From: an uncultured Fibrobacter sp.
Lineage (GTDB): Bacteria > Fibrobacterota > Fibrobacteria > Fibrobacterales > Fibrobacteraceae
Length of the DNA stretch: 48,017 nt
Assembly: GCA_947165045.1 (NCBI GenBank)
Contig: CAMUYW010000019.1
Span: forward strand, 1-48,017
Direction of reading: 5' to 3'
The notes under the pieces are model-generated. The model had not been told where the DNA came from, did not search any database, and worked only from the letters and a program-made list of their open reading frames with translations. Made by a program: the position numbers and the translations under genes. Positions within the stretch are counted from its first letter, which is position 1, and the number at the start of each line of letters is the position of its first letter. This document shows, piece by piece, positions 1-8,024 of the stretch.

Positions 1-83
1 CGCAGTTTCAAAGTTCGTTAGACGCTTATCTTTGTCTGACGCTTTTGTATTTGCAGCACCTTGCCTTGCGGTTTAGTGCTTAG

Positions 84-156
<73 letters not shown>

Positions 157-246
157 ATAGTCGCTTGGACGCGCACAATTATAGAAATAACGAATTAAAA
201 TGGCAAGGGAAATGGCCGATTTTTTTGAAAAAACTTTGGTAAAATG

Positions 247-254
247 TATATTTC
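247..254 (+). promoter_or_regulatory. TAnnTTTN promoter element, leaderless position
   Basis: TATATTTC lies 5 bases before the ATG at 260 of the Xer recombinase. It resembles the Bacteroidetes -7 box TAnnTTTG. At this distance transcription would begin at or next to the start codon. Confidence 0.45.
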
Positions 255-259
255 ATGAC

Positions 260-1156
260 ATGTCTTTCAATTCAAATCGTCTAGACGCTTTTTTGTCGCA
301 CCTCGGGGTAGAACGTAACCTTTCCCCGGTGACGATCCAGAGCTATCAGGAGGATTTAAGGCATTTTATCGCATGGCTAGACGATAATGGAATTGACCTC
401 AAGGAATTAAAGCCTGAAAAGCTCGATGAGTTCTTGACGTTTACGGCGGGGCAGGAGGAGTATTCGCCGACTTCGGTGGCGAGGCATTTTTCGAGCTTGC
501 GCGGGTTCCTCAAGTACATGCAGAACCAAGGCGAGTACGATTACAGCACGGAATCGATGCTTGCAACGCCAAAACTCGGGCATTACTTGCCGCAGTACTT
601 GACCCGCGAAGAAGTCGATAGCGTGTTTGAAAGTGCCGCGAATGGCAAGAATCCGCTCCGCGACACGGCTCTGATTGAGCTCATGTATAGCGGCGGGTTG
701 CGTATCTCGGAAGCGCTCGGCATTAAGCTTGCGCAGATTGATTTGCAAAACGAATGGCTGATGCCGATAGGTAAGGGCAACAAGCAGCGTTTGGTGCCGC
801 TTGGGAGCAAGGCGAAGGAAAATCTCCGCGCCTGGATTGAAGAAGGGCGCCCACTTACGCACCCGACAACGGACAATATCATCTTAAATGCACATGGTAA
901 GCCTATGACCCGCATGGGCGCGTGGAAAATCGTACAACAGCATACGGTGCACTTGAGCAAGCAAGTCTCGCCGCATACATTCCGCCACAGCTTTGCCACG
1001 CATTGCCTTGAAGCGGGCATGGATTTGCGCGTGTTGCAGGAACTTCTCGGGCATGCCGACATCAGTACCACGCAGATTTATACGCATGTCGATAAGGACT
1101 TTATCAAGGAAGAACACCGTTCGTTCCATCCGCGAGAAGCCAACGGGCGCCCTTAA
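260..1156 (+). CDS. Tyrosine recombinase, XerC/XerD type
   Basis: A 298-residue site-specific tyrosine recombinase, the usual size for XerC/XerD, which resolve chromosome dimers at dif. An N-terminal SAM-like core-binding domain (about 1-90) is followed by the catalytic domain. All six catalytic positions are visible: Arg148 (GGLRISEAL), Lys172 (GKGNKQR), His239 and Arg242 (HTFRH), His265 (LLGHADIST) and the nucleophile Tyr274 (QIYTHV). The ATG at 260 is chosen because it starts the conserved N-terminus. An in-frame ATG at 200 would add 20 poorly conserved residues and lies ahead of the promoter-like box at 247-254. XerC and XerD cannot be told apart from one copy. Although it sits next to a tRNA, its size and complete Xer profile argue for a housekeeping role, not a mobile-element integrase. 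Confidence 0.88.
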   Translation: MSFNSNRLDAFLSHLGVERNLSPVTIQSYQEDLRHFIAWLDDNGIDLKELKPEKLDEFLTFTAGQEEYSPTSVARHFSSLRGFLKYMQNQGEYDYSTESMLATPKLGHYLPQYLTREEVDSVFESAANGKNPLRDTALIELMYSGGLRISEALGIKLAQIDLQNEWLMPIGKGNKQRLVPLGSKAKENLRAWIEEGRPLTHPTTDNIILNAHGKPMTRMGAWKIVQQHTVHLSKQVSPHTFRHSFATHCLEAGMDLRVLQELLGHADISTTQIYTHVDKDFIKEEHRSFHPREANGRP

Positions 1157-1180
1157 GTTGCGCGTTTTACGCCATATTTG

Positions 1181-1188
1181 TATATTTA
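1181..1188 (+). promoter_or_regulatory. TAnnTTTN promoter element, leaderless position
   Basis: TATATTTA lies 4 bases before the ATG at 1193. No Shine-Dalgarno sequence can fit between them, so a transcript started here would be leaderless or nearly so. Confidence 0.45.
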
Positions 1189-1192
1189 CCTT

Positions 1193-2392
1193 ATGCGAGT
1201 TTATTTAAATCATTTGGTTGTTTGGGTTGGCGCTTTAATGCTGTTTTTGTGTGGTGGCGCTTTTGCGGAAGTGTCGGGCGCTCGTGATTCCGTGATAAAC
1301 TTGTTTGTGCATGATTACGAGGAATCGAAATCTCTAGATTCCTTGAGCCCTGTTGAAATGTTCAGCGAATCAGAAATGCTTCGGCAGGAGCTTGACCAAG
1401 TCAAGTACCTCCGCGATGCAATGAAAAAAGCGTTGCAGGATGATAACCTTGAACGATTAAAAATGTTAGCTGATGTCTCCGATTCGTATGAAAAATCGTC
1501 CACTTATTTTATAGTTCATGATTGCGAAAAAATTCTTTTGAAGTATTTTTTAGGTGATTTTAATTCGCTCAGTGATGTGCAATTTGTATCGCAGTATAAT
1601 ACCCGGCCGGATTATGTTTATGATACGTTCCATAAAACTCTTAAGGAAAAATTGAAAGCGGAAATTGAGTCTGGAATGTTTGATGAAAAACTCAAAAGTG
1701 TTGAAGATGAAAGTGATCGACTCTTCATTTATATTGTTTTGAAAGGCTTCTTTAAATACCAATATGATATTGAATCGTTGATTGAAAAACATAAGCTCCA
1801 GTTGAAAAAACGGAAACGGTTAGAGTATCTAGTTGATACTTATTGGGACCGGAAAACGGTTGATCCTCGCAAGTCATATACGTTTTTCTTAGGTGGTTCT
1901 TATATTGCTCTTTTAGGAGGTATTTCCGATAAGGTTGAAAATGGTTTTGGTTTTTATGGGGGAACAAACTGGTTTTGGAAAAATGTAAGTTTTGAAAGCC
2001 AAATGAATGCTCATTTTAACGATGTTCGTTCCAGCGATACGCTTCATTTTTACAATCTGGGCTTGAATTTAAATGTTGGCTATTTCTTTAGGAACATTTC
2101 ATTGTTGTGTTATTTAACAACCGGTGTAGAAGTTAATTTCTACGGTGAAAATAAAAGTTACGATTATAAAGACAGGTCAAGTAAAGACGCGGATCAGGTT
2201 TATCCGGTGTATGGTGCTGGTGTTTTGTTCGATATGTTGATCCTTCGTTTTAGAGCGGGCGTAAAAAATATATGGGGTGATAATACGGTGAATGCTTCTG
2301 GGTTTAGATTTTACATGTCCGTTGAATTAGCTATGCCTGTGATAAAGATGAAACCGGTAGAATTTGTTTATCCTGAAAACATGGAACGCTAG
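1193..2392 (+). CDS. Exported protein with beta-barrel-like C-terminal region, unknown function
   Basis: A protein of 399 residues that I do not recognise. It begins with a clear signal peptide (basic MRVYLNH, hydrophobic stretch, then GGAFAE as a likely cleavage region near residue 26). The middle, about 30-215, is charged and probably helical. From about residue 220 it consists of alternating hydrophobic/aromatic strands separated by glycine-rich turns (for example FLGGSYIALLGG, GFGFYGGTNWFW), as in small outer-membrane barrels. The ATG at 1193 is preferred over a TTG at 1178 because the signal peptide starts there. The next gene begins 2 bases after this stop codon and has the same architecture, so the two are one transcription unit and probably act together in the envelope. 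Confidence 0.7.
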   Translation: MRVYLNHLVVWVGALMLFLCGGAFAEVSGARDSVINLFVHDYEESKSLDSLSPVEMFSESEMLRQELDQVKYLRDAMKKALQDDNLERLKMLADVSDSYEKSSTYFIVHDCEKILLKYFLGDFNSLSDVQFVSQYNTRPDYVYDTFHKTLKEKLKAEIESGMFDEKLKSVEDESDRLFIYIVLKGFFKYQYDIESLIEKHKLQLKKRKRLEYLVDTYWDRKTVDPRKSYTFFLGGSYIALLGGISDKVENGFGFYGGTNWFWKNVSFESQMNAHFNDVRSSDTLHFYNLGLNLNVGYFFRNISLLCYLTTGVEVNFYGENKSYDYKDRSSKDADQVYPVYGAGVLFDMLILRFRAGVKNIWGDNTVNASGFRFYMSVELAMPVIKMKPVEFVYPENMER

Positions 2393-2393
2393 T

Positions 2394-3935
2394 ATGACTA
2401 AGTTTATCTTTGCGATTGCTTTGACGCTGCTTTCTTATAGCTTTGCTTTCGAAGATGTTTTGGTGAATTCAGAATCTGTGGCGAAAAAGCTGGAAACCGC
2501 GCCTGTCGCTTATTACGGTTCGCTCATCAATAGCAATGTGTATAGCAAAGACAAATTGCCGTGGGTCCATTTTGATAAGGAATATCCGGATGTCTATAAA
2601 TTTTTTATGGAATGGTCTGAACTGAAGACCGCGCGAATGGAGCGGGACTTGGCTGAAGCTCCAGAGAATATTCGCAGGACTTTTGAACTCCGCTCGCAAA
2701 AGGAATCAAATGGCTTCTATTTAATCCATAATATCATTCGTGTAGATAAAGTATATGATAAAACGACGAAAACTTGGGTGAATCCGCCACTTGAAAAATC
2801 AAAAAAGGTCTTCACGCAATTTGCATACATGGGGCCGGATATTTTAAGAGATTCATCTTCGTTTAAACTGATCCAGCGCGTGATTAGCGTTCCTGAATTT
2901 AATCCTGATTCTTTGAATAAGCGAATATTCTTTTTGGATGGTGTATCTGAACCCATTGCATTTTTAGATTCTCCGCATCTCGAAAATGTGCAATTCTTCC
3001 CGTATCGATTGAATTATAGCGTGGAACCGAATCCAGCGATTGAAGTGCGCAAACGCATAGAATCTCTCGTTTATGCTGGTGATTATGCTGCCGCAGATTT
3101 GCTTGCTGATTCTGCAGATTTGTCGCCTCGTTCGAAAGTCCTTTTGAAATACTTGAACCGCGATTATGAATTTATTGCAAATAAGGATTCTGTGTCGGAG
3201 CGATTGGTAAGGAATGGTACGTATCGTTATGAAGACGGTCTTGATTTGCTTTTGAATCGCACCGCAGAGCGTGATTACCGTGAAAAATTTAAATGCGAAG
3301 AATTGCAAGATAAGCCTGTATTTCATAAAGATTTGGTCTGTCCGATGATGGAATCTATTGCTCTTGGCAAAATGATGAAAACTTTGATTGAAGGGGAGTC
3401 TTATTTCAGTTTGGGACTGGGCGCTGATTTTGGTTTTCCATTCTTGGTGGGTGATTTCCCAGATTATAAATCGTATTTTCTCTTTAACGTTGCTCTTGAT
3501 TTTAGAATTTATGATGTTGTTTTCGGCTTTGATTTTACTGGCCGTGCGCTTGATGCAAAGTGCGATTCTTGTGGCGATTTTGATTATGCGATCCAGGCTT
3601 CTTTTGGCTATAGATTTTTTAAGACAGAGTATTTTGAAGGAGCCGCATTCGGTAATTTGGGTAGAGCATTTTATGTAGTTCCAACAGAAAAAGAAGGAAA
3701 ACGCGAAAACAAGCAAGAGGGTTATTTCCGTTACGGTTTTGGGGCGTATATGGATTTGCTAGTTCCTAGCATTGTTGGCAAAGTAAAGCCTGATGGAGAC
3801 CCGATTGCTGGGCGAATCGCGCTTCGTTTGAAAGCTGGATTCCATAATATGAAGGCTTCGAAGTACGGACATTCCGATGGAATATCTCCGTATATTTCAC
3901 TTGGATTTAGGTTGCGTGGCGATTTAATCCATTAA
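2394..3935 (+). CDS. Exported protein with beta-barrel-like C-terminal region, unknown function
   Basis: A 513-residue protein with a signal peptide (MTKFIFAIALTLLSYSFA, cut near residue 18). The N-terminal two thirds has no motif I recognise. From about residue 340 come alternating amphipathic strands (SYFSLGLGADFGFPFL, YFLFNVALDFRIYDVVFGFDF) ending in ISLGFRLRGDLIH, consistent with an outer-membrane or surface barrel. Two cysteines in CDSC near residue 393 may form a disulphide. The ATG at 2394 follows the stop of the gene before it by one base, so the pair is co-transcribed and may be translationally coupled. A TTG start at 2364 would put the signal peptide in the wrong place. A hairpin at 3938-3958 closes the operon. 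Confidence 0.68.
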   Translation: MTKFIFAIALTLLSYSFAFEDVLVNSESVAKKLETAPVAYYGSLINSNVYSKDKLPWVHFDKEYPDVYKFFMEWSELKTARMERDLAEAPENIRRTFELRSQKESNGFYLIHNIIRVDKVYDKTTKTWVNPPLEKSKKVFTQFAYMGPDILRDSSSFKLIQRVISVPEFNPDSLNKRIFFLDGVSEPIAFLDSPHLENVQFFPYRLNYSVEPNPAIEVRKRIESLVYAGDYAAADLLADSADLSPRSKVLLKYLNRDYEFIANKDSVSERLVRNGTYRYEDGLDLLLNRTAERDYREKFKCEELQDKPVFHKDLVCPMMESIALGKMMKTLIEGESYFSLGLGADFGFPFLVGDFPDYKSYFLFNVALDFRIYDVVFGFDFTGRALDAKCDSCGDFDYAIQASFGYRFFKTEYFEGAAFGNLGRAFYVVPTEKEGKRENKQEGYFRYGFGAYMDLLVPSIVGKVKPDGDPIAGRIALRLKAGFHNMKASKYGHSDGISPYISLGFRLRGDLIH

Positions 3936-3937
3936 AA

Positions 3938-3958
3938 AAGCAGGCTTTGCGCCTGCTT
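3938..3958. terminator. Hairpin terminator between convergent genes
   Basis: The stem AAGCAGGC / GCCTGCTT (8 pairs) has a TTTGC loop. It is preceded by an A-run and so has a U-tract for minus-strand transcripts (from glgB). On the plus strand the tract is weaker. Probably bidirectional. Confidence 0.75.
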
Positions 3959-3976
3959 CGTTTGCAATACTTTTGT

Positions 3977-6193
3977 TTATCGTTTGAGCTTGAAGTAGAC
4001 ACCCGCAAGAGGCGGGAGCTTGATGCTCAGACTCCATTGACGGTTCTGCCAAGGAATGTCTTGTGTCCAAACTTCGCCAAGGTTACCGACGTTTGAACCG
4101 CCGTACAGCTCGGAATCGGTGTTGAAAATTTCTTTCCATGCACCGCGAGCAGGAGCTCCAAGACGATAATCATTGCGAACAACCGGTGTAAAGTTGAATA
4201 CGCACAAAATCATATTGCCGTGGTCATCTTTACGGACAAAGCTTACGATGGAATTGTCTGCATCATCGCACCAAATCCATTCAAAGCCGGTGTAGTAGTG
4301 GTCGATTTCCCAGAACGGGGAATTGTCCTTGTAGATGTGGTTCAAGTCCTTCATCATCTGCAAGACCTTGCCATGGCTATCCCAGCTGACCAAGTGCCAG
4401 TCGAGTGAGCGTTTCTCGTTCCATTCGCGGAACTGCCCGAATTCGTTGCCCATGAAGTTGAGCTTCTTGCCCGGATGCGCGTACTGGAAAGCGTAGGTGA
4501 GGCGGAGGTTTGCAAACTTCTGCCAGTTGTCGCCCGGCATCTTGCCGAGCATGGAACCCTTGCCGTGGACCACTTCATCGTGGCTGAAAACTTGAATGAA
4601 GTTCTCGCTGTAGGCGTACACCATGCTGAAGGTGAGCTGGTTGTGGTGGTACTTGCGGTGGATCGGTTCGTGCTGGATGTAGCTGAGGAAGTCGTTCATC
4701 CAACCCATGTTCCACTTGTAGTGGAAGCCGAGGCCGCCCTGCTCTGGCGGACGCGTGATGCTCGGGAAACTTGTCGATTCTTCGGCAATCAAGATGGCGT
4801 GCGGTGTGAGACGGCCCATGATGCTGTTCAAGTGCTTCAAGAATTCGAGCGTGTCGTAATTGATGTTACCGCCATCCTTGTTCGGCACCCATTGACCGGG
4901 GCCCTTACCGTAGTCGAGGTAAAGCATGGAGGCTACGGCATCGACACGGAGGCCGTCGCAGTGGAATTCCTTGAGCCAGTACATGGCATTTGCAATGAGG
5001 AAGTTTTTGACTTCGTTGCGGCCGAGGTTGAAAATGTAAGTGCCCCAGTGCGGATGTTCGCCTTGGCGTGGGTCGGCATGCTCGTAGCAAGCGGTGCCGT
5101 CGAAACGTCCGAGTGCGTGAGCATCCTTCGGGAAATGTGCCGGAACCCAGTCGAGAATCACGCCGATTTCGTTCTGGTGGCAGAGGTCTACGAAGTGGCG
5201 GAACTGGTCCGGTGTACCGTAGCGACTCGTGGGGGAGTAGTAGCCTGTTACCTGGTAGCCCCAAGATTCATCGAGCGGATGTTCTGCAATCGGCAAAAAT
5301 TCAACGTGTGTGTAGCCCATTTCCTTGAGGTAAGGAATCAAGCGTTCAGAGAGCTCGTCCCAGCTGAGGAATCGGTCCGGATTGGCCGGGTCACGGCGCC
5401 AGGATCCCGCATGGACTTCGTAAATGTTCATTGGCGAACCGAAGACCTTCGTTGCCCAATGCGTCTTCATGTAAAGTTCATCGCCCCACTGATAACCATC
5501 GAGGTGCGTCGTGATGGAGGCTGTTGCCGGGCGGACTTCTGCAAGCTTGGCAAGCGGGTCCACCTTGACATGCAAGTTGCCGTCTGCACCGTGAATTTCG
5601 AAGCGGTAGAGTTCGCCTTCGCCAAGATTCGGAATGAAGATTTCCCAAATGCCGCTAGAGCCGAGCATGCGCATCTGGTGGCGACGACCGTCCCAGCTGT
5701 TGAAATTGCCAACGACAGAAACGGCTCGTGCGTTCGGAGCCCACACGGCAAAATGAATGCCCTTGAAGCCTTGGTGTTCAACAATGTTGGCGCCGAGCTT
5801 GCGGTAAAGTTCGTAGTGCGTGCCCGTTGCAATCAAGTGGCGGTCAAAGTCAGAGAGAACTGGAAGAAACGCGTATGGGTCTGTAAGCGTGTATTCGTTG
5901 CCGTCTTCTTGGCGGATAATCAAGTTGTAGAAGAACGGTTCGAATTCCATATCGAGGATGGCTTCGAAAAATCCCGTGTTGCCAAGTTTCACAAAATCGA
6001 ATTCTACGCTGCCATCGCAAGATTCACCGCGGACAAAGCTCGCTTGCGGCTGGTAGGTGCGGATAACCGTCTTGATTCCACGATCGGTTTCGAGGGGATG
6101 AATGCCTAAAATTGAAAAGGGGTCTTTTGTCTTGAAGTCCCAAATCGCCTGCATGTTTTCTGCGGTCAGACTAGTAAAATCATTCCATTCCAT
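3977..6193 (-). CDS. glgB: 1,4-alpha-glucan branching enzyme
   Basis: A GH13 glycogen branching enzyme of 738 residues, which cuts alpha-1,4 glucan and rejoins it through alpha-1,6 links in the cytoplasm. The N-terminal domain is followed by a CBM48 (HFAVWAPNARAVSVVGNF) and then the catalytic barrel. GH13 motifs are visible: DWVPAHFPKD, DGLRVDAVASML with the nucleophile Asp (about residue 415), LIAEEST with the acid/base Glu (about 470) and FSHDEVVHG with the stabilising Asp. Length and motifs match the bacterial family. The ATG at 6193 is taken as the start; a GTG at 6205 would add four residues and cannot be excluded. No other glycogen genes are nearby, so it is a stand-alone unit divergent from the thioesterase gene. 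Confidence 0.95.
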   Translation of the reverse strand: MEWNDFTSLTAENMQAIWDFKTKDPFSILGIHPLETDRGIKTVIRTYQPQASFVRGESCDGSVEFDFVKLGNTGFFEAILDMEFEPFFYNLIIRQEDGNEYTLTDPYAFLPVLSDFDRHLIATGTHYELYRKLGANIVEHQGFKGIHFAVWAPNARAVSVVGNFNSWDGRRHQMRMLGSSGIWEIFIPNLGEGELYRFEIHGADGNLHVKVDPLAKLAEVRPATASITTHLDGYQWGDELYMKTHWATKVFGSPMNIYEVHAGSWRRDPANPDRFLSWDELSERLIPYLKEMGYTHVEFLPIAEHPLDESWGYQVTGYYSPTSRYGTPDQFRHFVDLCHQNEIGVILDWVPAHFPKDAHALGRFDGTACYEHADPRQGEHPHWGTYIFNLGRNEVKNFLIANAMYWLKEFHCDGLRVDAVASMLYLDYGKGPGQWVPNKDGGNINYDTLEFLKHLNSIMGRLTPHAILIAEESTSFPSITRPPEQGGLGFHYKWNMGWMNDFLSYIQHEPIHRKYHHNQLTFSMVYAYSENFIQVFSHDEVVHGKGSMLGKMPGDNWQKFANLRLTYAFQYAHPGKKLNFMGNEFGQFREWNEKRSLDWHLVSWDSHGKVLQMMKDLNHIYKDNSPFWEIDHYYTGFEWIWCDDADNSIVSFVRKDDHGNMILCVFNFTPVVRNDYRLGAPARGAWKEIFNTDSELYGGSNVGNLGEVWTQDIPWQNRQWSLSIKLPPLAGVYFKLKR

Positions 6194-6283
6194 ATATTTT
6201 CTCACTTAATGTTTTAACGAAAAGAAAAATAAAATAAAAAGAAAAAAATGTGGGGACGTTGTAATAAAAACCGTAATAAATGT

Positions 6284-6291
6284 TACATTTG
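6284..6291 (+). promoter_or_regulatory. TAnnTTTG promoter element
   Basis: TACATTTG is an exact match to the Bacteroidetes -7 consensus. It lies 20 bases before the thioesterase ATG, leaving room for the AGGAGG at 6300-6305. A GTTG at 6258-6261 sits 22 bases upstream as a possible -33 element. Confidence 0.45.
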
Positions 6292-6311
6292 CCCACAACA
6301 GGAGGTTCCCA

Positions 6312-6743
6312 ATGGCAGTTGCTATGGAAGAAAATGCAAATCCGGTGAAGTTTGAAAAGCTCTTCAAGGTCACGCCCGAGATGATTGATGATAACAAGCA
6401 CATGAATAACGTTTGGGCGGTGCAGTGGGTTCAAGATATTTCTATAGCTCATTCCGATTCTGTCGGGGCAACGGATGTCATGTACCAGTTCGGTTGCGGT
6501 TGGATGATCCATACACAGTTTGTGGAATACAAGAATCAAGCGTTCTTGGATGATGAAATTCGTGGGACCACTTGGGTTGCTAGTTACAGTAAGGTGATGA
6601 GCGTCCGCAAGTGTCGATTTGAACGAGTTTCCGACGGCAAGGTGGTCTTTGAATCCGAAACGCAGTGGGTGCTGATGGATATGAAAAGGGGACGGCCTTT
6701 CGCCATCCCGCAAGAAATTAAAGACAGATTTCAAGTCAAGTAA
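6312..6743 (+). CDS. Hotdog-fold acyl-CoA thioesterase (4HBT family)
   Basis: A 143-residue single-domain protein of the YbgC/4-hydroxybenzoyl-CoA thioesterase superfamily, which hydrolyses acyl-CoA thioesters in the cytoplasm. The family pattern is visible: an N-terminal segment with DDNKHMNNVWAVQWVQD, where the usual sequence is D-x-x-G-H-x-N-N-x-x-Y, then the long hotdog helix and strands FVEYKNQAFLDDEIRGTTWV and FESETQWVLMDMKRGRPFAIP. Glycine and tyrosine of the usual motif are replaced by Lys and Val, so substrate preference cannot be read off. A strong Shine-Dalgarno AGGAGG sits 6 bases before the ATG, unlike many genes here that have none. It stands alone between glgB (divergent) and a convergent gene. 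Confidence 0.8.
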   Translation: MAVAMEENANPVKFEKLFKVTPEMIDDNKHMNNVWAVQWVQDISIAHSDSVGATDVMYQFGCGWMIHTQFVEYKNQAFLDDEIRGTTWVASYSKVMSVRKCRFERVSDGKVVFESETQWVLMDMKRGRPFAIPQEIKDRFQVK

Positions 6744-6752
6744 TTGGTGCTT

Positions 6753-8024
6753 TTAGAAGCCGATACTTGCTTGAACCATGTAAATGCGGTTTTCGTCTTG
6801 GCCTGTGTAGTAACCGCGTTCTTCACCCCACGTTGCCGCTTCGACCGAGAAGAATCGCAGAAATTCCAGACCTACACCTGCTGAAGGATAGCCGCCTCTG
6901 AAGCCGCCTGCAAGTCGCAAGACTAGGAAGCGGATTTCGTTGTTGAGGCCAGGGAATGCGGCCAAGTTTTGTTCAATTTCAAAACCGAAGTTCAGGTGCG
7001 TAAAGAACTTGTAGTTTCTGTCAGCATTGAACATGTCTGCAAAGTCTACGGCAACGTTGAACTTGCGTCCGAATCCTGTGTTGCTGTTCATGAATTTTGG
7101 GCTGTAGTTTGCACCGATCGTAAAGTTCGGGATTAGCGTTTCACCAGCGAGCGATTTGAAGTAAATGTCGCGCAACGAAGCGCCGAAACGGATTTCTCGA
7201 TTGAACTGATAAAGTACGCCCATGTCTAAGCCGAATGAGAACGTCTTGGAATCAAAGAAGTCGTCCGTTGCATCGCCGAGTTGGTCTTTAAGCGTGTCCG
7301 CAATGGAGGTATAGTTGGCAAGGCCTATTGTGACCATGTTGGTCTTGTGGCGCTTGACGATTTTACCGCCTAAACCGACAGAAAGCGTATTCGGGATGAT
7401 TTCGTATGCACCACCCATTTGGGCAACGGCGTCGATAACAAACGTGTCCACGACCACATAGGGGAGAATGAGGCCTGCATCGATATATGGTGCAACGCTT
7501 CCGTTCATCCAGAATGCGGCTCCGAAGTTGTGGAATGCCAATTCCGCATCAAACTTTACTCGCGCTTCCAATGTCTTGTGGTCATAGGAATTGATTGTCT
7601 GGATGTATTTTGGATTCTTGACAAGTGAATCGAGAATGGCTCCCGTTTTGCTTGATGGCTGAGGATGCTTAGCTGTTATTCTTTCCGCGTCGTTTTGTGC
7701 GTCTCGGAACAAGTCCTGAACGTCTTTCACGTCGCTATAGGTCGACAGGAATTTGATAATGTCGCCTGCACCACCAAAGGTGAGTCGCATATCGCCAATC
7801 CAGTTGCGCGGGTAATAACCTTGCTCTGGGCGCTTTTCGTAGTTGCCGAGTCTGTTGATTTGGGACAAGCCAGCATAGTTATAGTGGATAGCTTCTTTGT
7901 CATCGACTACGGCAACGTGGGCGCCACCCATGGATTCTGCTCGGAGCGAAAAGTGGGTCGGCGATTTTGCTGAAGCGATTCCGAACGCACAAGCGAGAGC
8001 TGCAAGTATTGTTAGTTTATTCAT
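6753..8024 (-). CDS. PorV/OmpP1-like outer-membrane protein
   Basis: A 423-residue exported protein. The signal peptide MNKLTILAALACAFGIASAKS is followed by RAESMGGAHVAVVDDKEAIHYNYAGLSQI. That arrangement is the N-terminal signature of the PorV/UPF0164/OmpP1 barrels, which carry MGGAxxAxxDDxxAxxxNPAGL; here NPAGL is NYAGL. The rest is strand-rich and ends RIYMVQASIGF with a terminal aromatic residue, typical of an outer-membrane barrel. The ATG at 8024 overlaps the stop of the upstream lipoprotein gene in the sequence ATGA, showing translational coupling; the internal AGGGAGAAATG stretch would act as its ribosome site. PorV proteins serve type IX secretion in Bacteroidetes, but several paralogues exist, so that role is only a possibility here. 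Confidence 0.75.
   Translation of the reverse strand: MNKLTILAALACAFGIASAKSPTHFSLRAESMGGAHVAVVDDKEAIHYNYAGLSQINRLGNYEKRPEQGYYPRNWIGDMRLTFGGAGDIIKFLSTYSDVKDVQDLFRDAQNDAERITAKHPQPSSKTGAILDSLVKNPKYIQTINSYDHKTLEARVKFDAELAFHNFGAAFWMNGSVAPYIDAGLILPYVVVDTFVIDAVAQMGGAYEIIPNTLSVGLGGKIVKRHKTNMVTIGLANYTSIADTLKDQLGDATDDFFDSKTFSFGLDMGVLYQFNREIRFGASLRDIYFKSLAGETLIPNFTIGANYSPKFMNSNTGFGRKFNVAVDFADMFNADRNYKFFTHLNFGFEIEQNLAAFPGLNNEIRFLVLRLAGGFRGGYPSAGVGLEFLRFFSVEAATWGEERGYYTGQDENRIYMVQASIGF

Noticed and set aside
4475..6109. A 544-codon open frame antisense to glgB
   Set aside because: It lies wholly inside glgB, which has all its catalytic motifs. Its translation has no domain and its composition mirrors third-codon bias on the other strand.
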